Assembly: GCA_965214875.1 (NCBI GenBank)
Contig: OZ243980.1
Coordinates: forward strand, 2,728,001 to 2,792,000
Source: CBDAUN01 sp965214875
GTDB taxonomy: Bacteria; Pseudomonadota; Gammaproteobacteria; Arenicellales; JAJDZL01
Direction of reading: 5' to 3'
DNA: 64,000 nt
This document shows positions 9,475 to 18,169 of the stretch, piece after piece; the first letter of the stretch is position 1; each line of letters starts with the position of its first letter. Both the position numbers and the translations under genes were made by a program. A model generated the notes under the pieces. The model worked only from the letters and a program-made list of their open reading frames with translations, was not told the DNA's origin and did not search any database.

Positions 9475-10767
9475 CTACGCATTGGCTTTTGCCAGCATTT
9501 CGTCGAGTATTTTCGCAGCCTTGCGCCGGCCATCGGCATTGCGCATATGTGCGCTGGTTTGCTTAAGGCGCTGATGCATAGCGGCATCGGTAAGCATGGT
9601 GTCCAAGGCATTGGTAAACTGTTCCACCGACCAGTCGGAACGATGCATTTTCAATCCGTGGCCTGTTTCATGCACACGCGTCGCATTATCGTGACCGTCC
9701 CAGACGTATGGCATAATCAGGGCAGGCTTGCCGAAATACAGACATTCGGTGAAGCTGTTGTTGCCGCCATGATGAATCACGACATCGACTTGCTCGATAA
9801 CCGACGGCTGCGGAAACCATGATTGAATGTGGACGTTGTCTGGAATGTCATCATATTCGTCGATATAGTCGCCAACATTGGCCAATGTTCGATACGGCAA
9901 ATCGCCAAGCACCTTGATCATGCGCTTGAGCAGATCGGTATCGCCCGACCCGAGCGTACCGAAGCTCAAGTACACCAGCGGTCCGTCACTATGCGACTTG
10001 AACTGGGGAATATTGTAGGAATCTTCGGCTCGAACGCAACCCTCCAGATATTGATACCGTTGCGCACTCAGCGGATTTCGCCGCCTGAATTGCAAAGGTT
10101 CCGGGTAGAGCAGAAGATTCATGAACGGCGACGGCTCGAAGAACTCGCCCAGCGGATAGGGAGCCTCGCCGCAGGATTTCAGGAAGCTGTTGAAATCCTC
10201 ATGCACTGGCCGGATCATCTCGTTGAAGCGACTCTGGTAAGCAGCAAAGCATTTGGAATCGCTTTCGCGGCAGCCTGAAAGATGTGGCGGAATATCCGGG
10301 TCGGGTATTTCGTTTTCGCTGCAGGAAATGATTCGCACCCAGGGTACGCCGTAGCTCTTAATCGCCGGGAACAGGATGACATTGTCAACGCAGATAATAT
10401 CAGGCTTCAAATCAGCCAAAACTTTTGGCAAATCCTTTTCCGCCCATTTAGCGGTGTCTACGATTGCTTCCCAGCACTCCTTGACATAATTGTCGACCTG
10501 CTCTATCGGTGCCTTGTTGAAATTCGGAATATGCCCGTTGATGAAGTCTTGCCAGTATTGCGCCATCGCCTCTGGGGCCATCGGTTCAGAAAGGTTGACA
10601 GTACGTTCTTCGAATCCGTAGCCTGCGAAAACTCCTGCGAATCCGGGATCAGTAAGAAAGACGCAGCGGTGCCCGAGATCTGAACATGCCTGAGCAATGC
10701 CGACAGAATTCAGCGCTGGCCCGAAAGCTCCTTCGGGGAAAAATGCAATTGTCTTTTGCCGTGCCAT
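9475..10767 (-). CDS. GT1-type glycosyltransferase (MGT/UGT fold)
   Basis: 430 aa, two-domain GT-B enzyme. The C-terminal donor-binding half carries a clear UGT-like signature (HHGGNNSFTECLYFGKPALI) followed by PYVWDGHDNA, typical of enzymes that move a sugar from a nucleotide donor to a small lipophilic acceptor. The N-terminal acceptor half starts with the usual FFPEGAFGP glycine-rich strand. It stands alone between glcD and the Rpn locus, with no biosynthetic genes beside it, so the acceptor cannot be guessed. Confidence 0.8.
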   Translation of the reverse strand: MARQKTIAFFPEGAFGPALNSVGIAQACSDLGHRCVFLTDPGFAGVFAGYGFEERTVNLSEPMAPEAMAQYWQDFINGHIPNFNKAPIEQVDNYVKECWEAIVDTAKWAEKDLPKVLADLKPDIICVDNVILFPAIKSYGVPWVRIISCSENEIPDPDIPPHLSGCRESDSKCFAAYQSRFNEMIRPVHEDFNSFLKSCGEAPYPLGEFFEPSPFMNLLLYPEPLQFRRRNPLSAQRYQYLEGCVRAEDSYNIPQFKSHSDGPLVYLSFGTLGSGDTDLLKRMIKVLGDLPYRTLANVGDYIDEYDDIPDNVHIQSWFPQPSVIEQVDVVIHHGGNNSFTECLYFGKPALIMPYVWDGHDNATRVHETGHGLKMHRSDWSVEQFTNALDTMLTDAAMHQRLKQTSAHMRNADGRRKAAKILDEMLAKANA

Positions 10768-10974
10768 AGATTGCGCTCCGATGTATTAGCATTTTAGTTT
10801 GATTGAACATGCAGAAGCTGAATGCAAGAGGTTCGCCATGCATAAATATTCAATATAGCACTAGTCAAGCGCAAATCTCGCTCTGACAAAAGGCCGAGCT
10901 AATCATGCACTGTCAAACGCCCACCCGACTTCAATATTTATTCGAGCTTGCGCTGCCAACATTTTATATGTGGA

Positions 10975-11292
10975 TATTTTATAAAAGTGTTTCCTTCCGC
11001 TAAAATAGACGCGGTGCAGCGTGAGTTGAAGGCGATCAGGCCGGGAGATAAAGCCATGCAAGACGTATTGAGCGTGTGGGAGGGCGTGTTGCCGAACACG
11101 CATCAGGAAACCCACGATGCAGCCATCGAGATGGGCCGCGAAGAAGGCATCGAGATGGGCCGCGAAGAAGGGTCTCGAAACGAGAGGATTAGGCTTGCGA
11201 AGCGACTGCTCACCGAACCGCAGATGTCCGATGCGAAAGTGGCGCGCCTTACCGGGATGCCGCTGAGCGAGGTTCAAGCACTGAAAGCATAG
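10975..11292 (+). pseudogene. Detached 3' fragment of the Rpn-family gene
   Basis: Near-identical to the 3' end of the intact Rpn gene at 11731-12780, from the YF(I/V)KVFPSAK segment to the stop, but with two instead of five copies of the IEMGREEG repeat. A short frame is open from an ATG at 10948 to the stop at 11292 (114 aa), so it could still be translated. No nuclease core (D...ExK) remains. It may be simple debris or a free-standing copy of the C-terminal domain, which in the Rpn family is known to be made separately as an inhibitor in some species. Confidence 0.75.
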
Positions 11293-11316
11293 ACTCGGCA
11301 TCGCGGCTGGCGACAG
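10975..11316 (+). repeat. Direct repeat, copy 1 of the Rpn 3' region
   Basis: Matches 12391-12804 almost base for base, starting at TATTTT(A/G)TAAAAGTG and ending just past the stop at GGCTGGCG. The 72-bp length difference equals exactly three 24-bp units. The two copies are in the same orientation about 1.4 kb apart. Confidence 0.9.
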
Positions 11317-11730
11317 GTTCACTGACCGGAGGCGCAAGCCGCTTCCGGCCGGATCAAAGCCGTCCGCTAGCGCAAAGGCAAACCACGAAGCCGTCTTTTG
11401 AAGCGTCGAGAGCGAGAAGCAGAGCGTTTCATGCTGTAGCGGAGATTTTTGCTTGTGAATGTGAACACCTGACCGTGCAAATTTTGTTAAATTCAGGATA
11501 GACAAACATCCGTATCAGTTTTTAGCTATGCTTCAATTTCCGAATAAGGGAAAATTGTCCCACCAAGACTAACATGTGGCGATGATAGTGTACGGTTGTT
11601 GCAGCAAGTCGCCTTTTCGCCATTAGACTCGCACCTAAGTGTCTCATGCCGGCTTGCAACAGAGCAATTTTCGCATGATCCGAAAACATTCAGAAAGAAT
11701 CAACCATGCAAACCACAAGGAGTATTAGCC
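11317..11730. other. Intergenic stretch between Rpn fragment and Rpn gene
   Basis: About 410 bp without a recognisable gene. The frame running into the Rpn gene from 11596 is open but has no homology-like content before the ATG at 11731. The AAGGAG at 11717-11722 is the ribosome-binding site for that gene. Confidence 0.5.
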
Positions 11731-12780
11731 ATGCGCAACGCTAGACACAGGCCGGGGCCTGCGCACCACAATTTCTTCATCGCTAGCTTCAAGCACGCCG
11801 ATGACATCAAGTGGCTGGTGATGGCCATCATGACTTCCATGCAGCTTGAGATTTTCGATCTGGACTCGATCCGGATCGAGTCCAGCGATCAGTTGGACCG
11901 CATGGACCTGGCCGGGCGGTATTCGGACCTGGTGATTTCGGTCCAGCTCAAAGGCGGCGGCAAGGTGGCGATAACTTTCCTGATCGAGCACAAAAGCTCA
12001 CCCGACCAGGGGCTGATGCTCCAGCTGCTAGCGTACATGGCTTCAATTTACTCGAGCGGCGTCGAGGCGGTGGTGCCAGTGGTAATCTACCATGGCAAGT
12101 CGCGGTGGCGAATAGAGAAGACGTTCCGCGCATTCGCGCATGCCGGACTTGAGCCGCGTTTTCTAGAGCGGTTCGGCGAGTGCTTGATCGACTTCAAGGC
12201 AGTATACGTCGATCTAGGAGAACCGCAAGTGCGGGATCGCTTCGCGCAGCTGCCAGCTGACAAGAGCGTGGCGCTGCAAGCGCTATCGCAAATTTGGGAT
12301 GCGGACGAGCGGACATTTGCACAGTGGCTGGCGCAGTTGCGCGGGTTGCACGGCAACCGACTGCGTGAGACAGTGGTGCGGATGCACACCTATTTTGTAA
12401 AAGTGTTTCCTTCCGCTAAAATAGACGCGGTGCAGCGTGAGTTGAAGGCGATCAGGCCGGGAGATAAAGCCATGCAAGACGTATTGAGCGTGTGGGAGGG
12501 CGTGTTGCCGAACACGCATCAGGAAACCCACGATGCAGCCATCGAGATGGGCCGCGAAGAAGGCATTGAGATGGGCCGCGAAGAAGGCATCGAGATGGGC
12601 CGCGAAGAAGGCATCGAGATGGGCCGCGAAGAAGGCATCGAGATGGGCCGCGAAGAAGGGTCTCGAAACGAGAGGATTAGGCTTGCGAAGCGACTGCTCA
12701 CCGAACCGCAGATGTCCGATGCGAAAGTGGCGCGCCTTACCGGGATGCCGCTGAGCGAGGTTCAAGCACTGAAAGCATAG
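11731..12780 (+). CDS. Rpn-family PD-(D/E)XK nuclease / putative transposase
   Basis: 349 aa. The Rpn family (YhgA-like) comprises nucleases linked to recombination and anti-phage toxicity. The nuclease core is visible as D66 (YSDLVI) and E86-x-K88 (FLIEHKSS), followed by the LLAYMASIY helix and VVIYHGK strand typical of the family. Near the C-terminus lie five exact tandem IEMGREEG units, then a helical tail ending in LTGMPLSEVQALKA. The ATG at 11731 is preferred over earlier in-frame codons because AAGGAG lies 8 bp upstream. Each repeat unit contains an internal ATG. A detached copy of the 3' end lies 1.4 kb upstream. Confidence 0.85.
   Translation: MRNARHRPGPAHHNFFIASFKHADDIKWLVMAIMTSMQLEIFDLDSIRIESSDQLDRMDLAGRYSDLVISVQLKGGGKVAITFLIEHKSSPDQGLMLQLLAYMASIYSSGVEAVVPVVIYHGKSRWRIEKTFRAFAHAGLEPRFLERFGECLIDFKAVYVDLGEPQVRDRFAQLPADKSVALQALSQIWDADERTFAQWLAQLRGLHGNRLRETVVRMHTYFVKVFPSAKIDAVQRELKAIRPGDKAMQDVLSVWEGVLPNTHQETHDAAIEMGREEGIEMGREEGIEMGREEGIEMGREEGIEMGREEGSRNERIRLAKRLLTEPQMSDAKVARLTGMPLSEVQALKA
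12541..12660 (+). repeat. Five tandem 24-bp units in the Rpn gene
   Basis: Five contiguous units (one T/C difference in unit 2) encoding IEMGREEG. Each unit carries GAAGAAGG and the next unit an ATG about 7 bp later, the layout of a ribosome-binding site and start codon. The upstream detached copy has two units (11125-11172), so the array has changed length by whole units. Confidence 0.92.
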
Positions 12781-12973
12781 ACTCGGCATCGCGGCTGGCG
12801 GCAGTAAAGCAACGTTCTTTGCCTGGCCCCTGCTTCGCAAGTTGAACAAAACCGACAAAGCGTTAGTGCATGCGGACCGACGAATTCAAACACCGTTTCA
12901 ATCATCAATTTACCCACGCTTCGTTTCTTCGGAAATCCTAGTCAACGTCAGATTGCGGTAGCACAGAATCCCA

Positions 12974-14269
12974 ATGTCTGATTCGCTGTATATGAAATTC
13001 GACACGCTCTCGCTGCATGCCGGCCAGCGACCGGATGAGGAAACTGGGGCACGCGCAACACCCATCTATCAAACCGCCTCCTACGTGTTCGAAGATGTCG
13101 ATAGCGCTGCTGCACTGTTCAATATTGAACGTGCCGGCCATGTCTACTCCCGCATTACCAATCCGACCAACGCGGTGCTGGAAGAACGCATCGCGGCACT
13201 TGAAGGCGGCTTGGGCGCTATCGCGACAGCAAGCGGACAAGCCGCAATGCATCTATCTATCGCGACAATTGCCAGCGCAGGATCGCACATCGTCGCTTCA
13301 AGCTCGATTTATGGCGGATCGCACAATCTTCTGTCCTACACCATGCCTCGATTCGGCATCGAGACCGACTTCGTCAATCCGCGCAACCCTGAAGCGTTCA
13401 GAAATGCAATCAAAGATGAAACACGCCTAATTTTCGCCGAGGTGATCGGCAATCCAGGCTGCGAGGTGCTCGACATCAGGGCTATCGCAGATATCGCGCA
13501 TGAGTATGGAATCCCCCTTGTTATCGACTCGACCTTTACTACACCCTATCTTTGCAAGCCATTCGATTTTGGAGCCGACATTGTTTTTCATTCCGCAACC
13601 AAGTTTTTGAGCGGTCACGGAGTAGTAATCGGTGGAGTATTGGTAGACAGCGGTCGTTTCGACTGGCAAGGTTCGGGCAAGTTTCCCACAATAACCAAGG
13701 CTTACGATGGTTTCCACGGTTTGAATTTCGCAGAGGAATTCGGCCCTGCCGCATATATCACCCGAGCACGCAAGGAAGGGGCGCGGGACTTCGGTGCCTG
13801 CATGAGCCCACATACCGCTTTTTTGGTGCTTCAAGGGCTGGAGACGCTGCCGCTTCGCATGGAGCGGCACGTCTCCAACACCCGTGCCGTTGTCAATTTT
13901 CTTAAAACTCATCCTGCTGTCGAATGGGTCAGCTACCCGGAACTGGACGATCATCCCGACCGCGCACTCGCAAGCAGGCAGCTGCCTAAAGGATGCGGTG
14001 CGGTTTTTTCGTTCGGGATAAAGGGGGGACGCAAGGCAGGCTGCCGCTTGATCGAAAGCGTCAACCTATTCTCCCATCTAGCCAACGTGGGAGATGCAAA
14101 ATCGCTAGTGATCCATCCAGCCTCGACAACGCACCACCGCCTTGACGACAAAGCCCTGCTGGCCGCAGGGATTTCTGAAGGCCTGGTTCGGCTTTCGGTC
14201 GGAATCGAAGATCCTGAAGATCTGATTGCAGATCTGGAACAGGCGTTGAAAGCCTCACAACGCGTCTAG
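12974..14269 (+). CDS. metY: O-acetylhomoserine aminocarboxypropyltransferase (MetY-like)
   Basis: PLP enzyme of the Cys/Met metabolism family, 431 aa, the length of MetY-type sulfhydrylases rather than the shorter cystathionine synthases. The PLP lysine is K210 in HSATKFLSGHG; the phosphate-binding region ASGQAA (86-91) and YSRITNPT (58-65) are intact. MetY makes homocysteine from O-acetylhomoserine and sulfide. It is followed after 20 bp by an alpha/beta hydrolase and then mscS, likely one operon. No SAM riboswitch was recognised upstream. An alternative start at the second ATG (12992) cannot be excluded. Confidence 0.85.
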   Translation: MSDSLYMKFDTLSLHAGQRPDEETGARATPIYQTASYVFEDVDSAAALFNIERAGHVYSRITNPTNAVLEERIAALEGGLGAIATASGQAAMHLSIATIASAGSHIVASSSIYGGSHNLLSYTMPRFGIETDFVNPRNPEAFRNAIKDETRLIFAEVIGNPGCEVLDIRAIADIAHEYGIPLVIDSTFTTPYLCKPFDFGADIVFHSATKFLSGHGVVIGGVLVDSGRFDWQGSGKFPTITKAYDGFHGLNFAEEFGPAAYITRARKEGARDFGACMSPHTAFLVLQGLETLPLRMERHVSNTRAVVNFLKTHPAVEWVSYPELDDHPDRALASRQLPKGCGAVFSFGIKGGRKAGCRLIESVNLFSHLANVGDAKSLVIHPASTTHHRLDDKALLAAGISEGLVRLSVGIEDPEDLIADLEQALKASQRV

Positions 14270-14289
14270 CCGGGCAGGACGCAGAAGCT

Positions 14290-15099
14290 GTGGATGTAGT
14301 CATCAACGGGCACCAAGCCTACGTCTATTGCGGTGGACGCGAAATCCGACACGAAAGCAAGTCGGTGTTGTTTGTTCATGGCGCTGCATTGGACCATACC
14401 GTCTGGACTCTCCAAGCTCGCCATTTCGTCCGTCAAGGATTGAACGTGCTCGCGGTCGATCTGCCAGGCCATGGGCGATCAGCAGGCCACGCACGCAACC
14501 GGATAGAAGACTACGCCGACTGGCTAATTGAGCTGCTTGATGCGCTCGAAATCGAAAGTTGCTCGCTTGTCGGACACAGCATGGGATCGTTGATTTGTCT
14601 CGAAACAGCAGCATGTCATAGCGCCAGGGCAGATGCGCTCATCCTTGTAGGAACCGCAGTCCCCATGCAGGTGCATGATTCGATACTTGACCTGTCATCT
14701 AAAAACAAGCATGTCGCAATCGATCTGCTGACAGCTGGCGGGCACAGCCCTAGCGCACACCTTGGAGGGAGCAAAAATCCAGGCATGTGGATGATCGGCG
14801 GGTTCATGAGGCTGATGGAGTACGCCGGTCCGGGCGTGCTTCACAGCGACCTTGCAGCATGTGCAAACTACTTGAACGGAATCAAATCGGCTTCGAAAGT
14901 AGATTGCCCCTCACTGTTGATTCTGGGGGAAAAGGATCGCTTGACACCAGTCAGAGCAACGCACGAACTTGCCAAATCGATTCCAGATAGCAAAACTGCT
15001 GTGATGCAAAAAACCGGACATGCGATCATGGCTGAAGAACCCAATCGACTGCTGGATCTTTTGCGCATGATGCTGCTGCCGACAAGCCAAGCCGCCTAA
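14290..15099 (+). CDS. Alpha/beta hydrolase
   Basis: 269 aa, GTG start 20 bp after metY. The fold is clear: HGAALDHTVW oxyanion strand, DLPGHGRS, nucleophile elbow GHSMGS with S97, acid in LGEKDRLTP and histidine in KTGHAIMAEEP. The size and cap suggest an esterase or C-C hydrolase on a small substrate. Its position behind a metY-like gene is reminiscent of acyltransferase or thioester handling but gives no firm substrate. Confidence 0.8.
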   Translation: MDVVINGHQAYVYCGGREIRHESKSVLFVHGAALDHTVWTLQARHFVRQGLNVLAVDLPGHGRSAGHARNRIEDYADWLIELLDALEIESCSLVGHSMGSLICLETAACHSARADALILVGTAVPMQVHDSILDLSSKNKHVAIDLLTAGGHSPSAHLGGSKNPGMWMIGGFMRLMEYAGPGVLHSDLAACANYLNGIKSASKVDCPSLLILGEKDRLTPVRATHELAKSIPDSKTAVMQKTGHAIMAEEPNRLLDLLRMMLLPTSQAA

Positions 15100-15117
15100 A
15101 CGAAACTGAATGCGAAC

Positions 15118-16299
15118 ATGATGCAGTCACTTTTTCAAAGCGATGCGCTTTTAGTGCAAATCGCTGTCGTCTTGTTGGGCACGCTTGTTGTCGCAGCGGT
15201 GAAACGCTTCGTCATGAAGTCTTTGATCGCAAGAGCGCAGCGCAGCGCGAACCGCCTTGACGATACAGCCCTGCTCGCTTTGAACAGGCCGCTTATCGTG
15301 CTGATCTGGATTCTAGGGCTGTTTTTTGCACTGAGCGTCTTAAGCGGAGCCTATGAATCCAAACTGTTCGACGTATTGGCACCAGCGCGCAGTCTTGCCA
15401 TTATTGCGATCGCTTGCTGGTTTTTGCTTCGGCTGGTCAAGAATGTTGAGCGCAGCTATGTACGGCAAAAGCACTCCCAAGAGCTTCCGATCGATCTTGC
15501 GACTGTCGACATATCCAGTAAAGTCGCGCGAATTCTCATCCTGATCATTAGCGTACTAGCCGGTTTGCAGGTCATCGGCGTCAGCGTAGCAGGATTGCTT
15601 GCAGTTGGCGGCATCGGCGGCGTCGCGGTAGGCTTTGCAGCTAAGGAATTGATTTCGAACTTTTTCGGCGGACTAATGATCTATCTGGAACGTCCGTTTT
15701 CAGTCGGAGAGACCATTTCCTCCCCAGACATGGATATCGAAGGCACGGTCGAGGAAATTTCTTGGGGGCAGACCGCGCTTCGACGCTTCGACTCGCGACT
15801 GATCTATGTGCCCAACTCCGTGTTCAACACGATTTCTGTGCTCAATAGGGCGCGACAAACCAATCGGCGCATATACGAATATGTCGGCATCCGTTACGAT
15901 GACGTGAATGCTCTGGAAGCCATTGTGGACGACACCCGGACCATGCTGCTGAATCACCCGGAAATTGATCATAACAACTCCATCATGGCCAACTTCGATC
16001 GGTTCGCGGCATCGTCGCTAGACTTCTTCATCTATTGCTTTACTGTAACTACCGTTTGGGCGGAATACCATGCAGTCAAGCAGGATGTTCTGTTCAAGAC
16101 CGCCAGAATCATCGAATCTCACGGTGCCGAAATCGCATTCCCCACCTCCACACTTCACGTACCGGACGGGATCAGAACCAGTGAATTGACTGAGATTAAA
16201 CCTGAACCCCCAGCCCTGTCGAAACCGAAGCTCAAGAGCCGACCGCCTCATACCGAAACCGAGCGCCAAGCATTAGGACGCGAAGACGAACCCGAATAG
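15118..16299 (+). CDS. Small-conductance mechanosensitive channel, MscS family
   Basis: 393 aa inner-membrane protein. Hydrophobic segments near residues 10-30, 60-80, 95-110 and 145-165 lead into the pore helix rich in Gly and Ala (AVGGIGGVAVGFAAKEL), followed by the conserved FFGGLMIYLERPFSVG and the beta domain with VEEISWGQTALRRFD. It would release solutes on hypo-osmotic shock. It starts 18 bp after the hydrolase gene. The last 50 residues are polar and Pro/Lys/Glu-rich and probably unstructured. Confidence 0.88.
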   Translation: MMQSLFQSDALLVQIAVVLLGTLVVAAVKRFVMKSLIARAQRSANRLDDTALLALNRPLIVLIWILGLFFALSVLSGAYESKLFDVLAPARSLAIIAIACWFLLRLVKNVERSYVRQKHSQELPIDLATVDISSKVARILILIISVLAGLQVIGVSVAGLLAVGGIGGVAVGFAAKELISNFFGGLMIYLERPFSVGETISSPDMDIEGTVEEISWGQTALRRFDSRLIYVPNSVFNTISVLNRARQTNRRIYEYVGIRYDDVNALEAIVDDTRTMLLNHPEIDHNNSIMANFDRFAASSLDFFIYCFTVTTVWAEYHAVKQDVLFKTARIIESHGAEIAFPTSTLHVPDGIRTSELTEIKPEPPALSKPKLKSRPPHTETERQALGREDEPE

Positions 16300-16359
16300 A
16301 CGCTATTTTTCGACACACTCCAAAAGCCTCCGCATCTTTCGAATGCAGTACTTGGGTAT

Positions 16360-16410
16360 TGGCTCAGTTTGCAAATAAATCAGTTGCGCAGAAGCCGGAA
16401 CCGGTATAAT
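16360..16410 (+). promoter_or_regulatory. Leader and putative promoter of poly-C locus A
   Basis: TATAAT at 16405-16410 lies 35 bp before the ATG; TTGCGC at 16384-16389 is a possible -35 with short 15-bp spacing. By eye, 37 of 50 bases align without gaps to 30350-30400 upstream of locus B, where the -10 reads CGCAAT. The shared leader shows the loci descend from a common start region. Confidence 0.5.
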
Positions 16411-16444
16411 AGCCGCATGTGATTCAACCATGGAGCATGTCAAA

Positions 16445-17142
16445 ATGAAGCGTTCAACCAGATTCACCCCCCCCCCTCCCGTAGACTGACAACCCTCGTG
16501 CTACTGGCGACGCTGGCCGGGCCGGCGGCGGCGCAGGTCGACTGGTCGATTGCGGGCGATACAGGATCCAGTGCCTGCCCAAGCGGTCAGAGCGAAATGA
16601 ATCCAACGATTGCAACTGTCGCAGCCGGGTCCCTGAAGAAAGACTCGGTCGGAATTTCGACAATAGGGCTGACTTATGCGTCCGTTAGAGGTTTTGCGGG
16701 AAAGGATATCGGCGGTGGCCGCACTATCTATCTTGAGGTGAAGGGGCCGAATGGACAGAGAGTCGGCAGTCGGGCAACACTCGGCAGTGTACGGCTTTTA
16801 CCTGCCCAGACCACGGCAGCCCAGACCACAACTGTCTCCAGCCTGACACCGAATACACGCTATACCGTAGAAGTTTTGGCCACTTCAGAATTGATCGGAA
16901 AATCCTGCTTCCGGACGACGACGTTCGACCTGGAGATTCCCTTTGGCTCGGGTCGCGCCGTCACCGGCGATGGGTGGTCAAGCGGGTGCTTCGCCTTCAG
17001 CCGGGACCGGAATCAGATCAATGCTTGCCTATGCGGAGCGCGCAATGCAGATGGTGACTGGGCGCGTACAGATGCCGAAGACGGCTACGAATACATTCGG
17101 GATGCCGCCTGGAGACAGAACACGGGATGCACGACGAACTGA
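16445..17142 (+). pseudogene. Poly-C locus A: secreted protein, currently out of frame
   Basis: The ATG at 16445 opens a frame (MKRSTRFTPPPPVD) that stops at a TGA just after a run of ten C (16467-16476). Adding one C, or removing two, joins it to the downstream frame and gives a classic signal peptide (basic RRL, then TLVLLATLAGPAAAQ, cleavage before VDW) and a body of about 205 aa with five cysteines that is not a family I recognise. The body frame is open to 17142. So the gene is either off by slipped-strand variation or recently broken. It is not a member of a known adhesin family as far as I can tell. Confidence 0.7.
16467..16476 (+). repeat. Poly-C tract (C10) in signal peptide of locus A
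   Basis: Ten C followed by T and three more C, within the coding region for the N-terminus. Frame arithmetic puts the gene in frame with 8, 11 or 14 C. Confidence 0.85.
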
Positions 17143-17227
17143 CGCAGGCGGCGCCTGCCGCATGGCTCATGGCCGGCGGGGCAGCGGCTTGCGGGCTCGT
17201 CTAGGGAAACCGGAACCCCGGGGACGG

Positions 17228-17255
17228 GAGGCGGCCTTAGGGGGTCGCCTCTTCC
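17228..17255 (+). terminator. Hairpin terminator after locus A
   Basis: Nine-bp stem GAGGCGGCC / GGTCGCCTC (one G-T pair) with a 6-base loop, followed by TTCC. The T run is weak. A related hairpin follows locus C. Confidence 0.5.
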
Positions 17256-17327
17256 GATCACTCCTGCAATGTTCGAACTGAGCTGTTGCCAGCACCCGCA
17301 GAAACCTGATAAGCATGTCGCGACAAG

Positions 17328-18089
17328 TCAATGCTGGCGAAATGCCATGACGCGTTCAAGAGGGTGCTGTCGGTAGAACGCACGCAATTGCGCATAGACT
17401 TCAGGATAGCTCTGAATCAATGCTTGCGGGGCTTCAAAGAAATACTCGCTCGCTACGGCGAAGAACTCTTCTGGCGATTGCGCGGCATATTCATCAATCT
17501 CAGTCGCCAGACCCGCTTCAAGCTTGGCGCACATGTCCTCATAAGCATCGCCGAATGCTCTACACCATGTCTGCGAATCCATTTCCGCATGCAAGACCGG
17601 ACACCCGTTCGCATCGCCGCTAAGCATGTCAAGCTCGTGCGCCATTTCGTGAATGACAACATTGTAGGCATCCAGATAGCCCGAAGCTACCACGTCATTC
17701 CACGACAGGATGACCGGACCATCCATCCACGATTCGCCACTCAGCTCATTGTTCCAGTCGTGCTCGACACCTGCATCATCAACCGTCGTGCCGCAAGCAA
17801 TGAATGCGCCAGGATAGACGACTATGGTACGCAGGTTTGAATAGGCATCGATTCCAAGCTCTAGAATCGGAATACAAGCCAAACAAGCGACAATCGCTAC
17901 AGCTTGATCTGTGACCTCGAACCCGCCTGCTCCCTCAATATATTTCGTGTGCGCAAATGCCTCAGCGAGCGCCCGCAACCTGTTCGCCTCCGATTCACCT
18001 AGCGTTCCAACTACAGGCAACGCCTCGACCACCGACTGCCATAAGGCTTCATCAATAGCACATCTGTTCAACTTGAGGAATCTCAACAT
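17328..18089 (-). CDS. mtfA: Zinc peptidase of the MtfA (M90) family
   Basis: 253 aa. HEMAH (147-151) is the zinc HExxH motif of the M90 family; the C-terminal pattern (PEEFFAVASEYFFEAP, then FYRQHPLERV) matches MtfA. In E. coli MtfA binds the Mlc repressor and so affects glucose PTS expression; whether that role holds here is unknown, since no Mlc or PTS gene is in view. It stands alone between locus A and the EamA gene. Confidence 0.85.
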   Translation of the reverse strand: MLRFLKLNRCAIDEALWQSVVEALPVVGTLGESEANRLRALAEAFAHTKYIEGAGGFEVTDQAVAIVACLACIPILELGIDAYSNLRTIVVYPGAFIACGTTVDDAGVEHDWNNELSGESWMDGPVILSWNDVVASGYLDAYNVVIHEMAHELDMLSGDANGCPVLHAEMDSQTWCRAFGDAYEDMCAKLEAGLATEIDEYAAQSPEEFFAVASEYFFEAPQALIQSYPEVYAQLRAFYRQHPLERVMAFRQH

Positions 18090-18169
18090 CAGGCCACCTT
18101 CATTTCCCAGTCGGCTTGCGTATCTGCCAGTCGAACTAATCGATTGCCGCTCATCACTCGGTCTGCCGA

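Noticed and set aside
12541..12660. 24-bp repeats as a CRISPR array
   Set aside because: Units are contiguous, in frame and without spacers.
12781..12973. SAM riboswitch before the metY-like gene
   Set aside because: No recognisable riboswitch core in the short upstream region.
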